Shown: piece by piece, positions 33,745-42,316 of the stretch
How positions within the stretch are numbered: position 1 is the stretch's first letter
Layout: each line of letters opens with the position of its first letter
Assembly (NCBI RefSeq): GCF_020829595.1
Contig: NZ_JAIVFW010000037.1
Coordinates: 1-64,000 of the forward strand
Direction: 5' to 3'
DNA: 64,000 bases
From: Nostoc sp. CHAB 5844
GTDB taxonomy: Bacteria; Cyanobacteriota; Cyanobacteriia; Cyanobacteriales; Nostocaceae
Made by a program: the position numbers and the translations under genes
Notes under the pieces: model-generated
Databases searched by the model: none
Told to the model about the DNA's origin: nothing
The model's input: only the letters and a program-made list of their open reading frames with translations

Positions 33745-35361
33745 ATGAACAAAATTGAGCAAGCCCAGGAAAAATTTAGCATTTTAGACAAGATTCCCTT
33801 GGGAGCTTTTGTTTTAGATTCAGATCACACCGTTTTATTCTGGAATTGCTGTTTAGAAGAATGGACAAAAATTATCAGAAATAAGATTTTAGGAAGCTCG
33901 ATTTATGAGTATTTTCCGCACTTGAATCAACCACGTTATGCTATCCGGTTAAAGCAAATTTTTGAAGGTGGGCCGCCAACAATTTTTTCTTCGCAGTTGC
34001 ATCAATATGTAATTCCTGTACCGCTACCGCAAGATAAATACCGCATTCAACACACAACAGTAACTGCTGTACCAGCATTAGTTGGAGAAGGATTTTGCGC
34101 GCTGTTTTCCATTCAAGATGTTACTGATTTAACATTCCGAGTTCAAGAATACAAAAATTTGCGCGATCGCGCCTTAGCCGTAGCCGAAGAACGCCAAAAA
34201 GCCAAAGAAGCCGCAGAAACAGCGAACCGGATTAAAGATGAATTCTTGGCAATAGTTTCTCATGAGTTGCGATCGCCCTTGAATCCGATTTTAGGTTGGG
34301 CAAAGTTATTGCGAAAAGGCACTCTTAACGAAGCCGCCAGCCTTCGCGCCTTGGAAACTATTGAACGCAATGCCGAACTCCAGGTGCAATTAATTGATGA
34401 TTTATTGGATATTTCTCGAATTCTGCGGGGTAAGTTATCATTAAATTTAGAAAACGTTAATCTCGCTTCTACGATTGAAGCTGCCTTAGAAACAGTGCGA
34501 TTAGCCGCAGAAGCAAAATCAATTCAAATTAAACTGAATCTTGATCCAAAAATTGGCAAAGTAAAAGGTGATAGCAGTCGCCTACAACAAGTTATTTGGA
34601 ATTTGCTATCTAACGCCGTCAAATTTACCCCAGATGGTGGACAGGTTAATGTTGACTTAAAACAAATTGGTTCGCAAGTCCAAATCCAAGTCCAAGATAC
34701 AGGTAAGGGTATTACTCCTGACTTTTTACCTTATGTCTTTGAGTCTTTCCGTCAAGCAGATAGTAGCATTACACGCAGATCAGGCGGACTAGGATTGGGT
34801 TTAGCAATTGTCCGCCAACTAGTTGAGTTACATGGTGGTAGAGTTTGGGCGGAAAGTCCTGGCGAAGGACAAGGCGCAACATTTACAGTTTGTTTACCAG
34901 CCCAGCCACAAACTCCAGAGTTTGTCAGGGAAGAAAGAAAAGCATCTGGCGATTCCTATCCATTTCCTATGCTTTCTCAGCCACTAGAAGGTATAACAGT
35001 GTTAGTAGTAGATGATGATGTTGATACACGGGAGTTTCTGGCCTTTTTTTTGGAACAGCAAGGCGCAATTATCACTACAGCACAATCAGCCCACGAAGCC
35101 TTCGCCGCCATAGCACAGTCTCAGCCAGATATACTATTGAGTGATTTGGGTATGCCAGATGTTGATGGCTACGCTTTGATTCGTAAATTGCGATCGCTAA
35201 ACGCTGATCAAGGTGGAAAAATCCCCGCCATCGCCCTGACTGCTTACGCCGCCGAGACAACACAACAACTAGTTTTTGCCGCCGGATTTCAACTGCATAT
35301 TGCCAAACCAGCCGATCCGGCAAAATTAATCGCTGCAATTGCTGGACTTGTGCAGAAGTGA
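33745..35361 (+). CDS. Hybrid sensor histidine kinase (PAS-HisKA-HATPase-REC)
   Basis: 538 residues if ATG 33745 is used (GTG 33733 is also in frame). The N-terminal ~130 residues form a PAS-like sensor (FVLDSDHTVLFWNCCLEEW), then a short coiled coil, HisKA with phospho-His in VSHELRSPLNPILGWAKLL, HATPase_c (NLLSNAVKFTPDGG, DTGKGITPDFL, GLGLGLAIV), and a C-terminal receiver with D in LLSDLGMPDVDG and K in IAKPADP. No TM helix: a cytoplasmic sensor. Third gene of the plus-strand arm, so it probably feeds the same pathway as the CheY/CheC pair. Confidence 0.92.
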   Translation: MNKIEQAQEKFSILDKIPLGAFVLDSDHTVLFWNCCLEEWTKIIRNKILGSSIYEYFPHLNQPRYAIRLKQIFEGGPPTIFSSQLHQYVIPVPLPQDKYRIQHTTVTAVPALVGEGFCALFSIQDVTDLTFRVQEYKNLRDRALAVAEERQKAKEAAETANRIKDEFLAIVSHELRSPLNPILGWAKLLRKGTLNEAASLRALETIERNAELQVQLIDDLLDISRILRGKLSLNLENVNLASTIEAALETVRLAAEAKSIQIKLNLDPKIGKVKGDSSRLQQVIWNLLSNAVKFTPDGGQVNVDLKQIGSQVQIQVQDTGKGITPDFLPYVFESFRQADSSITRRSGGLGLGLAIVRQLVELHGGRVWAESPGEGQGATFTVCLPAQPQTPEFVREERKASGDSYPFPMLSQPLEGITVLVVDDDVDTREFLAFFLEQQGAIITTAQSAHEAFAAIAQSQPDILLSDLGMPDVDGYALIRKLRSLNADQGGKIPAIALTAYAAETTQQLVFAAGFQLHIAKPADPAKLIAAIAGLVQK

Positions 35362-35379
35362 AGGCAGGCGGTAAAAAAT

Positions 35380-35485
35380 TATGTTGCTAACATTCGTTAT
35401 AAACCGCAGAGGAGGACACTTGCGTGAGCGGCTCTGCCGACTTGAGCAAAGTGTCGTCGCGCAGAGGGCGCAGAGTAAGAGATAA
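35380..35485. repeat. Dispersed repeat after the hybrid kinase gene
   Basis: Contains 'aaccgcagagg...cgcagagggcgcagag' and an internal 'ctctgccgacttgagcaaagtg' module related to the GGGTTTCCCGACTTGAGC repeats elsewhere. It lies between convergent genes ending at 35361 and 35550. Confidence 0.5.
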
Positions 35486-35549
35486 AAGAGTTTGATGCTT
35501 TTTATCAAAACTTGAAATTATGCAAGTTAAATGTGTTTTAGTTTATAAG

Positions 35550-36608
35550 TTAATCACACGGTAGTTTTGAAATAGTTAACTGTAAAGCTTGCATTTGCGG
35601 AAAATCGCGCTGAATAATTTCGATAGCTTTTGTTTGACTGTCTTGATTTTTAACGAGCAGTTGTGCAGTGCCATCACCTTGAGAACCCACACCTTTTCCT
35701 CCAAATATATAAGGTTTCAGAGGCGCGTGATTAAGCAGGAGATGCAGTTTGTTTGCAGTTAGTTGAGAAGGACAAGCTGGAACTACGTGCTGATCAAATT
35801 CAGATTGGGCTTTTGTCATTAAAGTTCCCAGAAGTTGAGCATCTCCAAGTTGGATTGCTTCCACTGCTGCCTGAGTAATTTTGGCGCTAATAGAACCCAA
35901 ATATTTTTGGACATTTTGCTGTATTGAATTAGTAGCGAAAGGATAACACTCATTCAATCGTCTTAATATTTCTTGTGTATTTTTGCTGCCACCGAGATCA
36001 ACAATTACAAAAAACAAATCTTGGCTAACTTTCAGCTCCTTCAGGTCGATTTGTTCACCATCAAATATCATTAAGATTGGGCGATTTCCATAAGCACAAG
36101 CCTGATCCATACGACCACAAAGACTAGGAGTGGTTCTTTCTCCCTGGTAGGCAAACTCCATTTCTTCACGAATTGTCATCTTTAAGTCATACAGACGATT
36201 AAAAGCCCTAGCAATGAGAACGCAAAAAGCAGCACTCGAAGATAATCCCTTTTGGATGGGTAAGTCGGTTAGATAATTATCAACCTCAAGTCCTTCGACA
36301 CCATAATGAGTCAGAAATTGATAAGCTGTACCAGCAGCATAACTAAAAAAACCGCCCTGTTTAGCTACGCACTTTAGGGTATGAGATTCCATCGGTAATC
36401 TGAAGGGTTCATAACGCTTGCCATCACCCAAAGAAGTACGAATAATTAACTCAGTAGAATTAGGCTTGACATCAGCATAAATTCCTTGATTAGTACCAAC
36501 AATTAAGGTGTAGCCTTTTTCGATTTCAGGATTAATCCGGCGATATTCTCCCGCCCAATCGCTGTGTTCTCCGAACAAACAAAGACGACCAGGAACAAAA
36601 ATTCTCAT
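35550..36608 (-). CDS. GHMP-family sugar kinase (galactokinase-like)
   Basis: 352 residues from ATG 36608, where homology starts (MRIFVPGRLCLFGEHSDWAG, the substrate-binding first motif of GHMP kinases). Upstream in-frame codons to 36656 look non-coding. Motif 2, the ATP loop, is GLSSSAAFCVLIARAFN and motif 3 is GGKGVGSQGDGTAQLL. The GEHSDWAG motif is near galactokinase GEHTDYNxG, but the preceding motif and short length suit a sugar-1-kinase such as an L-arabinokinase/glucuronokinase relative. It should make a sugar 1-phosphate. Two other genes of sugar-kinase context lie upstream on the same strand. Confidence 0.8.
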   Translation of the reverse strand: MRIFVPGRLCLFGEHSDWAGEYRRINPEIEKGYTLIVGTNQGIYADVKPNSTELIIRTSLGDGKRYEPFRLPMESHTLKCVAKQGGFFSYAAGTAYQFLTHYGVEGLEVDNYLTDLPIQKGLSSSAAFCVLIARAFNRLYDLKMTIREEMEFAYQGERTTPSLCGRMDQACAYGNRPILMIFDGEQIDLKELKVSQDLFFVIVDLGGSKNTQEILRRLNECYPFATNSIQQNVQKYLGSISAKITQAAVEAIQLGDAQLLGTLMTKAQSEFDQHVVPACPSQLTANKLHLLLNHAPLKPYIFGGKGVGSQGDGTAQLLVKNQDSQTKAIEIIQRDFPQMQALQLTISKLPCD

Positions 36609-36656
36609 TTTAAGTTTCCGATTGTTAATCGGAGTATATGCTATCTTGAGTTGCAC

Positions 36657-36970
36657 CTGACTATTAAAATCGCAGCTATACTACCAAAGCCTGCCGATCG
36701 CGTTCACGCTGATTTCTACCGATTGTGACACTAGTAGGTGCGGAATGTGATTTACACCCTTTCTCAATCAACCTCAGTATACAAAATAAAGAGCGATCGC
36801 AGTTCCGTGGTAGCGATCGCTTTAACTTATAGCCTATAAAACCCTGAACAAAGTAATCGATTACTACAATTGTATTTTTGCTGGCTTCATTATGACTGAG
36901 GGGTTAGCCCCCTGATGGGTTAAACCCCTCAGTCCCTATCTTGTGGCATACTGGTATTAATTTCTCTACT
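36657..36970. other. Intergenic with a strong hairpin, no gene
   Basis: About 310 bp between the DOMON-like gene's stop and the sugar-kinase start (both minus strand). It contains two HIP1 sites near 36795 and 36815 and the hairpin at 36894-36934. The promoter of the GHMP kinase is expected here but was not identified. Confidence 0.4.
36894..36934 (-). terminator. 12 bp perfect-stem hairpin after the DOMON-like gene
   Basis: GACTGAGGGGTT and AACCCCTCAGTC form an exact 12 bp stem, with a second short stem (AGCCCC/GGGTT area) in the loop. It lies 37 bp past the minus-strand stop at 36971. There is no U-tract, so it may act as a 3'-end protector or be a REP-like repeat (gaggggttagccccctgatggg). 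Confidence 0.5.
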
Positions 36971-37510
36971 TCACAACAGAATGACAAAACTATCCCGCAA
37001 GTGAAAATCCGCTTCAGCACCTTTATGAGTTAATGCCCAGTAAGATACCTGACTGTTTTTTTGTTTTACTACAGTAGTAATCCCTACATCAATACCTTGG
37101 TCTGATGCTACGATTTTAGCCAAATCTACATCTAAATTTAGAGCTAAAATATCAGGCTGATATTCAACGTGGAACGGCAGAGTAGTAAAAGCTGTTTCCG
37201 CTTGCATCCCTTGACGATAGCTATCAAAACGATAGACATTCCAGTGTCCTGCGGGGGAGAGGTTAAATTCCCAATACCGTTCCGAGTCTTTGATTCCCAC
37301 AAAGAACTCAAAGCAGGTGTCTTCCCACAGTTCGTCTTTTCGGGTTGGTGTATCGGACGGTGAAGCAATGAGAATTCCTGTTAAGTCACCAAGTAGATTG
37401 TAAGTAATAGCAAGTTTATGATCATTTCGGGCAATATTACCTATGATTTGCACATTACGTAGCAAGTTGTCAGATGCAAAGGGTTGCAAAGCGAATTTTT
37501 GCTCCTTCAT
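36971..37510 (-). CDS. DOMON-like domain protein
   Basis: 179 residues, a beta-sandwich with WEDTCFEFFVGIKDSERYWEFNLSP (partly cited: residues ~62-86), the recognisable core of the stand-alone DOMON-like family, which in other proteins binds heme or sugars. There is no signal peptide, so it is cytoplasmic. It overlaps the upstream kinase gene by 4 bp (start inside its stop), so the two are co-translated and probably act on the same sugar. Ligand unknown. Confidence 0.75.
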   Translation of the reverse strand: MKEQKFALQPFASDNLLRNVQIIGNIARNDHKLAITYNLLGDLTGILIASPSDTPTRKDELWEDTCFEFFVGIKDSERYWEFNLSPAGHWNVYRFDSYRQGMQAETAFTTLPFHVEYQPDILALNLDVDLAKIVASDQGIDVGITTVVKQKNSQVSYWALTHKGAEADFHLRDSFVILL

Positions 37511-38625
37511 TTCACATCCTGAATAATGTTGCGAATCTGGCTTTCTTGAGATTCGATACTTTCGGTTAGCTTAAACTGAACGATCGCCCTTGCTAAGTTG
37601 TGTTCTGGGTGTTTGACTTTAAAGTAGACGTTTCCGGCTAAGTAATCACTAAAAAATCGTAGTCCTAATTCAAAGGCAATTAAACGAATGCCATCATACA
37701 TATAGGCATAATCATTCTCAGTCAAAAACGCCTTGGCCGCCGAAAGATAACCTTGTAAAATTCCTTGACACAAATCGGTATCAAAATAAACCGTATCCCA
37801 TTGCTCAGTTTCTTCCCCAGCTGGATTGCAACCAGAACGCAAACAGTCACCAATGTCGTAATGTACTAATCCTGGCTTCACAGTATCAAGGTCAATCACA
37901 CTGACAGCTTTTTGAGTTGCAGTATCAAACATGACGTTATTAATTTTGGGGTCGCCGTGCATTAGGCGTAATGGTAGTAAGCCTTGGGTTTTGGCATTTT
38001 CGAGGATATGTGCAGAAGTTGTGCGATCGCTAACAAATTGCAAGCAATAATTAACTTCAGCAGATGATTGCGGACTAGTGTTTGCTAAAACTTCTTGATA
38101 ATGACGCAGATAAAGCGGTGTAATGTGGAAACCTGCAAGAGTATCTGCAAGTTTTTCTGGTGGTAAATCGCTGATCAAATTGTGAAACATCCCCAAGGCA
38201 TAGCCAATTTCCGTGGCATATCCGATATTTGGCATCGTGTCAAAAGACTGTGAGCCTGGAATAAAACTAATTGCCCGCCAAAAAGCACCCTCAGCATCAA
38301 TGCAATAGTCTTGAGCATCCTTGGTTGACATTACCCGTGGTACTTCCCAGCGACGGTTGAGGAGTGTGTATTGCAGACGCTGATAAACATGATCGCTAAA
38401 AATCCGCATATTCTGCATAATCAGTCGCGGCTGGCGAAATACTTGAGTATTGATGCGTTGCAAGACAAAATGCTGTTCTGTAGCAGAATCCAGGGTTACT
38501 AAAAAGGTGTCATTAATATTACCACTGCCAAATGGTGTAACACTCCTAACATTACCTTGAAGTACAAATTGATCGGCAATTCCAACTAAATTCTCCGCGC
38601 TTTGCTTGCTGATAACTGTTGCCAT
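37507..38625 (-). CDS. Phosphotransferase-family sugar kinase (N-acetylhexosamine 1-kinase-like)
   Basis: 372 residues of the aminoglycoside-phosphotransferase/choline-kinase fold. The ATP-binding N-lobe has VTPFGSGNINDTFLV, the catalytic loop MHGDPKINNVMFD (Brenner HGDxxxxN) and the metal site SVIDLDTVKPGLVHYDIGD. GSGNINDTFLV and DTVKPGLVHYDIGDCLRS resemble the NahK-type group, which phosphorylates N-acetylhexosamines at C1. It overlaps the DOMON-like gene by four bases. Together with the GHMP kinase downstream it suggests salvage of free sugars into nucleotide-sugar pools. Confidence 0.8.
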   Translation of the reverse strand: MATVISKQSAENLVGIADQFVLQGNVRSVTPFGSGNINDTFLVTLDSATEQHFVLQRINTQVFRQPRLIMQNMRIFSDHVYQRLQYTLLNRRWEVPRVMSTKDAQDYCIDAEGAFWRAISFIPGSQSFDTMPNIGYATEIGYALGMFHNLISDLPPEKLADTLAGFHITPLYLRHYQEVLANTSPQSSAEVNYCLQFVSDRTTSAHILENAKTQGLLPLRLMHGDPKINNVMFDTATQKAVSVIDLDTVKPGLVHYDIGDCLRSGCNPAGEETEQWDTVYFDTDLCQGILQGYLSAAKAFLTENDYAYMYDGIRLIAFELGLRFFSDYLAGNVYFKVKHPEHNLARAIVQFKLTESIESQESQIRNIIQDVK

Positions 38626-39072
38626 ATTTATTTTTTTCTACTCCCCACGCAAAATGCACAAAAGCAATAGCAGACATATTAACTCAAGTGTTAGTTTCAA
38701 AGTATATAAATGTGTTGCGACTGTAAATTTTTCCTCACTTTTGTTATGAGTCTGTAATTTTGCCTTTGTTGACAAGGTAAATTGAACAGTAAAGTTGTCA
38801 GAAACAGTCACTGATATGGGCAGCGAACTCAGTACAACAGCCAGATATTGCAGTTACAACCACGCAAGATTTAGCTTTGGGAACTTTGAGCATGATCTTC
38901 AATCTAACGAATTGGACAGAAAACTTTACGTAAAATTCCGCAATTGCCACCAGGACAACTGAATACATATCATGTCATCTTTAACTAGAAATTCAGTAAG
39001 TGGCAATTACTTTACCAAATTTCCACTACTGCTATAACGCGATCGCTTATATATATTTAGTTTGTTCCTCCT
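38626..39072. other. Intergenic, ~450 bp, no confident gene
   Basis: A short frame ending near 38934 (…LGTLSMIFNLTNWTENFT) looks weakly coding but has no start or ribosome site; it may be a gene remnant. The promoter of the kinase operon lies in the first ~150 bp. Nothing else is recognised. Confidence 0.35.
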
Positions 39073-39252
39073 ATGGCAGAAAAACACACCAAGATTAAAT
39101 TTCCTCTTTGGCAGTATCTCAACCAACCCTTGTTTAGCCGTGATTCTAAATTAGAATTAAATCCGCATCGATTTGCCCATAGCTGGCGTATTGGATTGCT
39201 AAAAAGGTGCTGGCATAAAGAATGCGATGCCAAGGGACATCAACAATCATAA
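39073..39252 (+). CDS. Small basic conserved-looking protein, 59 aa
   Basis: MAEKHTKIKFPLWQYLNQPL then a Lys/His/Trp-rich tail (FAHSWRIGLLKRCWHKEC). CCTCC-type sequence precedes the ATG rather than a normal GGAGG, so translation is uncertain, but the residue pattern (W, H, K, R clusters; no low-complexity bias) is protein-like. Soluble; possible nucleic-acid binding by charge only. No family recognised. Confidence 0.45.
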   Translation: MAEKHTKIKFPLWQYLNQPLFSRDSKLELNPHRFAHSWRIGLLKRCWHKECDAKGHQQS

Positions 39253-39387
39253 ATTTAGATAATAAGTAAATATTCGGAGCCTAGCTACTTGTTAAAAGTA
39301 TCCCAGCTTCGGTAAATTATCAATATTTCATAGGTTTGCATCTGTAGGTTTTATTTAGATATATCTACTTTTGTAAAAAATCTCTTA

Positions 39388-39683
39388 GAGGATGTCTGAG
39401 AAGTCTCATTTCATACTAGCCTTTGCGACTGAAGTCGCGGCTACACAGACAAAACCCCTCCGGGTGACGCTCAAGAGCGTCGCTAACGCCAGTTGCCTGA
39501 TGCCACTTGCTCCACTTGGGGTCTCCCCAAGTGGAGCAAGTGGCTCCGGAGGGAAACCCTCCCGCAGCACTGGTCTCACCGCCTACGCGGGTTCAAAAAC
39601 TTTAATTCTCTATTAGTCCGCGTAGGCGGACTTCGTTTGTATAGTAGCGAATTATATTCGCCCATTACTTTTCAGACATCCTC
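39388..39683 (+). mobile_element. 296 bp MITE with 16-17 bp inverted ends and TTA duplication, copy 2
   Basis: GAGGATGTCTGAGAAGT at the left and ACTTTTCAGACATCCTC at the right are inverted repeats with one mismatch, and TTA flanks both sides (39385-39387 and 39684-39686). A 3 bp TTA/TNA duplication suits an IS5-type transposase in trans (inference). The interior has palindromes such as CTTGGGGTCTCCCCAAG and carries no gene. Same element, opposite orientation, at 24344-24640. Confidence 0.85.
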
Positions 39684-39693
39684 TTAATTCTTG

Positions 39694-39724
39694 TAGGGTG
39701 CGTTAACACTGTTAACGCACCCTA
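39694..39724. repeat. 14 bp perfect palindromic hairpin upstream of the carotenoid oxygenase
   Basis: TAGGGTGCGTTAAC, loop ACT, GTTAACGCACCCTA, ending 48 bp before the oxygenase ATG. The sequence 'gtagggtgcgttaa' is a widely dispersed cyanobacterial palindrome. Its position in the probable 5' leader means it could affect expression, but no T-tract follows. Confidence 0.7.
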
Positions 39725-39772
39725 TTGGCATGGTAAGGTCTTATAAATTCACCCAATTTCACAGACAACATC

Positions 39773-41161
39773 ATGACCAAAACAGCAGTTAATCCATATC
39801 TTGATGGCAACTTTGCGCCAGTTCGTGAAGAAATTACTGCAAAGAACCTACAAGTAATTGGTGAACTACCACCGGAACTATCAGGGATGTTTGTGCGGAA
39901 TGGCCCTAATCCGCAGTGGTCGCCTATCGGACAGTATCATTGGTTTGATGGCGATGGGATGCTGCATAGTGTCAAAATTAAGGATGGTAAAGCAGTTTAT
40001 CGCAACCGCTATGTACAGACGCAAAAATGGCAAGCTGAACATGAAGCAGGTAAAGCGATTTTGACTGGGTTGTTAGAACCGCCCCAGCAGAATCATCCTG
40101 GCATATCTGGAAATACTGCTAATACTGCCTTAGTTTGGCATGGTGGTCAGTTGTTGGCAGTGTGGGAAGGTGGTGCGCCGCATGCAATTCTAGTTCCTGA
40201 GTTAAAAACAATTGGTGAGTACACCTATGATGACAAACTAATTTCTCCGTTCACTGCCCATCCAAAAGTAGATCCAATTACGGGTGAGATGGTATTCTTT
40301 GGCTATTCGTTTGCACCACCATATTTGCAATACGGCATAGTTTCCGCAGCAGGTGAGTTGTTATGGACTGTACCAATTGAGATTCCCACACCTGTGATGA
40401 TGCACGATTTCGCCATCACGGAAAACTATACAATTTTCATGGATTTACCATTGACTTTCAACCCAGCACGGGTACAACAGGGAAAACCAATGCTGATGTT
40501 TGAGTGCGATCGCCCAAGTCGTTTTGGCATTCTCCCACGTCACGGCGATAACAGCAAGATTCGCTGGTTTGAGAGTCCAGCTTGCTATGTCTTTCATACC
40601 TTGAACGCCTATGAACAAGGTGATGAAGTCGTACTAATAGCCTGTCGTATGAGTTCTACTTCTGTGTTGGGTTTTAATGGTGTTGATGATCCAGATGCTA
40701 ACATTCCGCGACTGCATCAATGGCGGTTGAACCTCAAGACTGGGGCTTTGTCTGAGTCCAAGTTAGATGATATTGCTGGGGAATTTCCCCGCGTTAACGA
40801 GAATTTCTTGGGGCGACAAATTCGCTATGGCTATGTTAATAAAAGCGCAGATACTCCTGTGCCTTTGTTTGATGGTGTAATTAAATATGACTTTCATCGT
40901 GGTACATCCCAAATCCATCAATTTGAGCCAGGGCGCTATAACGGTGAGTCTGTATTTGTACCACGTCCCAATGCCACAATTGAAGATGATGGCTGGTTGA
41001 TGACTTTTGTTCACGATGAGGCGGCAAATACTTCAGAATTGTTGGTGCTGAATGCTCAAGATGTTATCGCTGAACCTGTAGCACGAGTCCTAATTCCCCA
41101 ACGCGTACCCTATGGGTTCCATGCAGCTTGGATTACTGAGAAACAGTTGCAAGAGTTTTAG
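39773..41161 (+). CDS. Carotenoid (apocarotenoid) cleavage oxygenase
   Basis: 462 residues, RPE65/CCD-type seven-bladed propeller with non-heme iron. The four His ligands lie in FTAHPKVDP, MMHDFAITENY, FHTLNAYEQGD and PYGFHAAW, and second-shell glutamates are present (e.g. ESVFVPRP). GMFVRNGPNPQW and the WFDGDGMLH region are typical. Cyanobacterial relatives cut carotenoids or apocarotenoids, some giving retinal, which the rhodopsin at 7534 would need. Start is clean; no signal peptide. Exact substrate cannot be told from sequence. Confidence 0.93.
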   Translation: MTKTAVNPYLDGNFAPVREEITAKNLQVIGELPPELSGMFVRNGPNPQWSPIGQYHWFDGDGMLHSVKIKDGKAVYRNRYVQTQKWQAEHEAGKAILTGLLEPPQQNHPGISGNTANTALVWHGGQLLAVWEGGAPHAILVPELKTIGEYTYDDKLISPFTAHPKVDPITGEMVFFGYSFAPPYLQYGIVSAAGELLWTVPIEIPTPVMMHDFAITENYTIFMDLPLTFNPARVQQGKPMLMFECDRPSRFGILPRHGDNSKIRWFESPACYVFHTLNAYEQGDEVVLIACRMSSTSVLGFNGVDDPDANIPRLHQWRLNLKTGALSESKLDDIAGEFPRVNENFLGRQIRYGYVNKSADTPVPLFDGVIKYDFHRGTSQIHQFEPGRYNGESVFVPRPNATIEDDGWLMTFVHDEAANTSELLVLNAQDVIAEPVARVLIPQRVPYGFHAAWITEKQLQEF

Positions 41162-41241
41162 CTATAAAACTTACGCACAAGCTTAGTTGTTGAGATTGGG
41201 TGTAAGGGTGTAGGTGTAGAAGTCCTGTCTGGATTAATCCG

Positions 41242-42123
41242 TTATCTTTGCAACTTCATCAATTCAATACATTTGTGCATTTGCTGACGCATAGTATCAA
41301 CATCTGCGTGAAATCTCCGCCCATGACCTGGTAAAATCCACTCAAAAGAATAATTAGCCAAATTCCGCATTGATTTAATTTGTTCTGACCAAGAATACCA
41401 ACAGTAGTCACGAAATGCCGCTAATTGGTGTCTACCTTCTGACCAAGCAAGATGGTCGCCTGTGAACAAAAACTTATTTTTGTAGAGTAAAACAGTGTGT
41501 CCTTTTGTATGCCCAGGAACTGGAATAATTAAAACATCTGAAGTTAACTCAAATGGGTCTAAACCTGTTAGCTGGATTTCTACATTGCGAGTACCTCCAG
41601 AAATATCATCAACGTGGAGGATGCGATCGCATTGAAAATGTTCAGCATACTTTTGATGATCTGCAACATCATCTTGATGAGTTAAATACAGATAACGAAT
41701 TCCACCCATCTCTTCTAGCTGCTTAACTAAAGGTGGCGTAAATCGAGGGGAATCCACCAAAATATTACTATTCCCTTCTTCTAATTGAATAAAATAACTT
41801 GCAGCGGCGTAAGATTTTTCCGAATGATAGCCACAATGGTAGACATTTTCTTCTACTAAAATCGGAAAAGTTTCTTGAGTATTTTTGATATCTTTAGGTT
41901 TTGCAACTGTACCAATAGAACTCGTAGGGCAAGATAAAAGTGCTTGAAGTGCTGTTAATCTTTCTGCTTCATTGCTTGGTTGGTGATAAACTGCCGATTG
42001 TTCATCAACACGATAAAAAACTTCCGGACTCATCCAGCGACAGGTATCACAATCAATACAGGTAGTATCTACATAAAAATCGCCGTTAGTATTTTGGGGG
42101 CGACGCAGATCTAAGTGAGCCAT
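41242..42123 (-). CDS. MBL-fold hydrolase with N-terminal ferredoxin-like FeS domain
   Basis: 293 residues. The first ~75 carry a 4Fe-4S-like ligand set (CIDCDTC, then a fourth cysteine in LLSCPTSSIG). The rest is a metallo-beta-lactamase fold with YLTHQDDVADHQKY (the metal motif HxHxDH altered to HxDDxxDH), PGHTKGHTVLLY, FTGDHLAW and LPGHGRRFH. The unusual first motif suggests an altered metal site. The fused FeS domain could transfer electrons to an MBL-bound metal or gate the activity. No partner gene is adjacent. Confidence 0.85.
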   Translation of the reverse strand: MAHLDLRRPQNTNGDFYVDTTCIDCDTCRWMSPEVFYRVDEQSAVYHQPSNEAERLTALQALLSCPTSSIGTVAKPKDIKNTQETFPILVEENVYHCGYHSEKSYAAASYFIQLEEGNSNILVDSPRFTPPLVKQLEEMGGIRYLYLTHQDDVADHQKYAEHFQCDRILHVDDISGGTRNVEIQLTGLDPFELTSDVLIIPVPGHTKGHTVLLYKNKFLFTGDHLAWSEGRHQLAAFRDYCWYSWSEQIKSMRNLANYSFEWILPGHGRRFHADVDTMRQQMHKCIELMKLQR

Positions 42124-42192
42124 GTTAACCTCTTGGGCTGACCATAAACCCCAATAGCCCTACGTTAGCAAATATGGCTGTTAAAAGTAGGC

Positions 42193-42314
42193 TGAAGTGT
42201 GAAGTCTGAAGTATGAAATTATTTCACCTATAAAATATAGGAGTTCAAAAAAGGAAAAATGCTTGATTGCTTTCGCCCAAGGGCTTTTTCACACTTCATA
42301 CTTCACACTTCATA
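42193..42314. repeat. Inverted pair of TGAAGTN heptamer repeats after frr
   Basis: TGAAGTG TGAAGTC TGAAGTA TGAAATT at 42193-42220 and the reverse complement series near 42289-42314, about 70 bp apart. The two could fold as a long stem past the end of frr, perhaps stabilising or ending its transcript. Confidence 0.65.
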
Positions 42315-42316
42315 CT

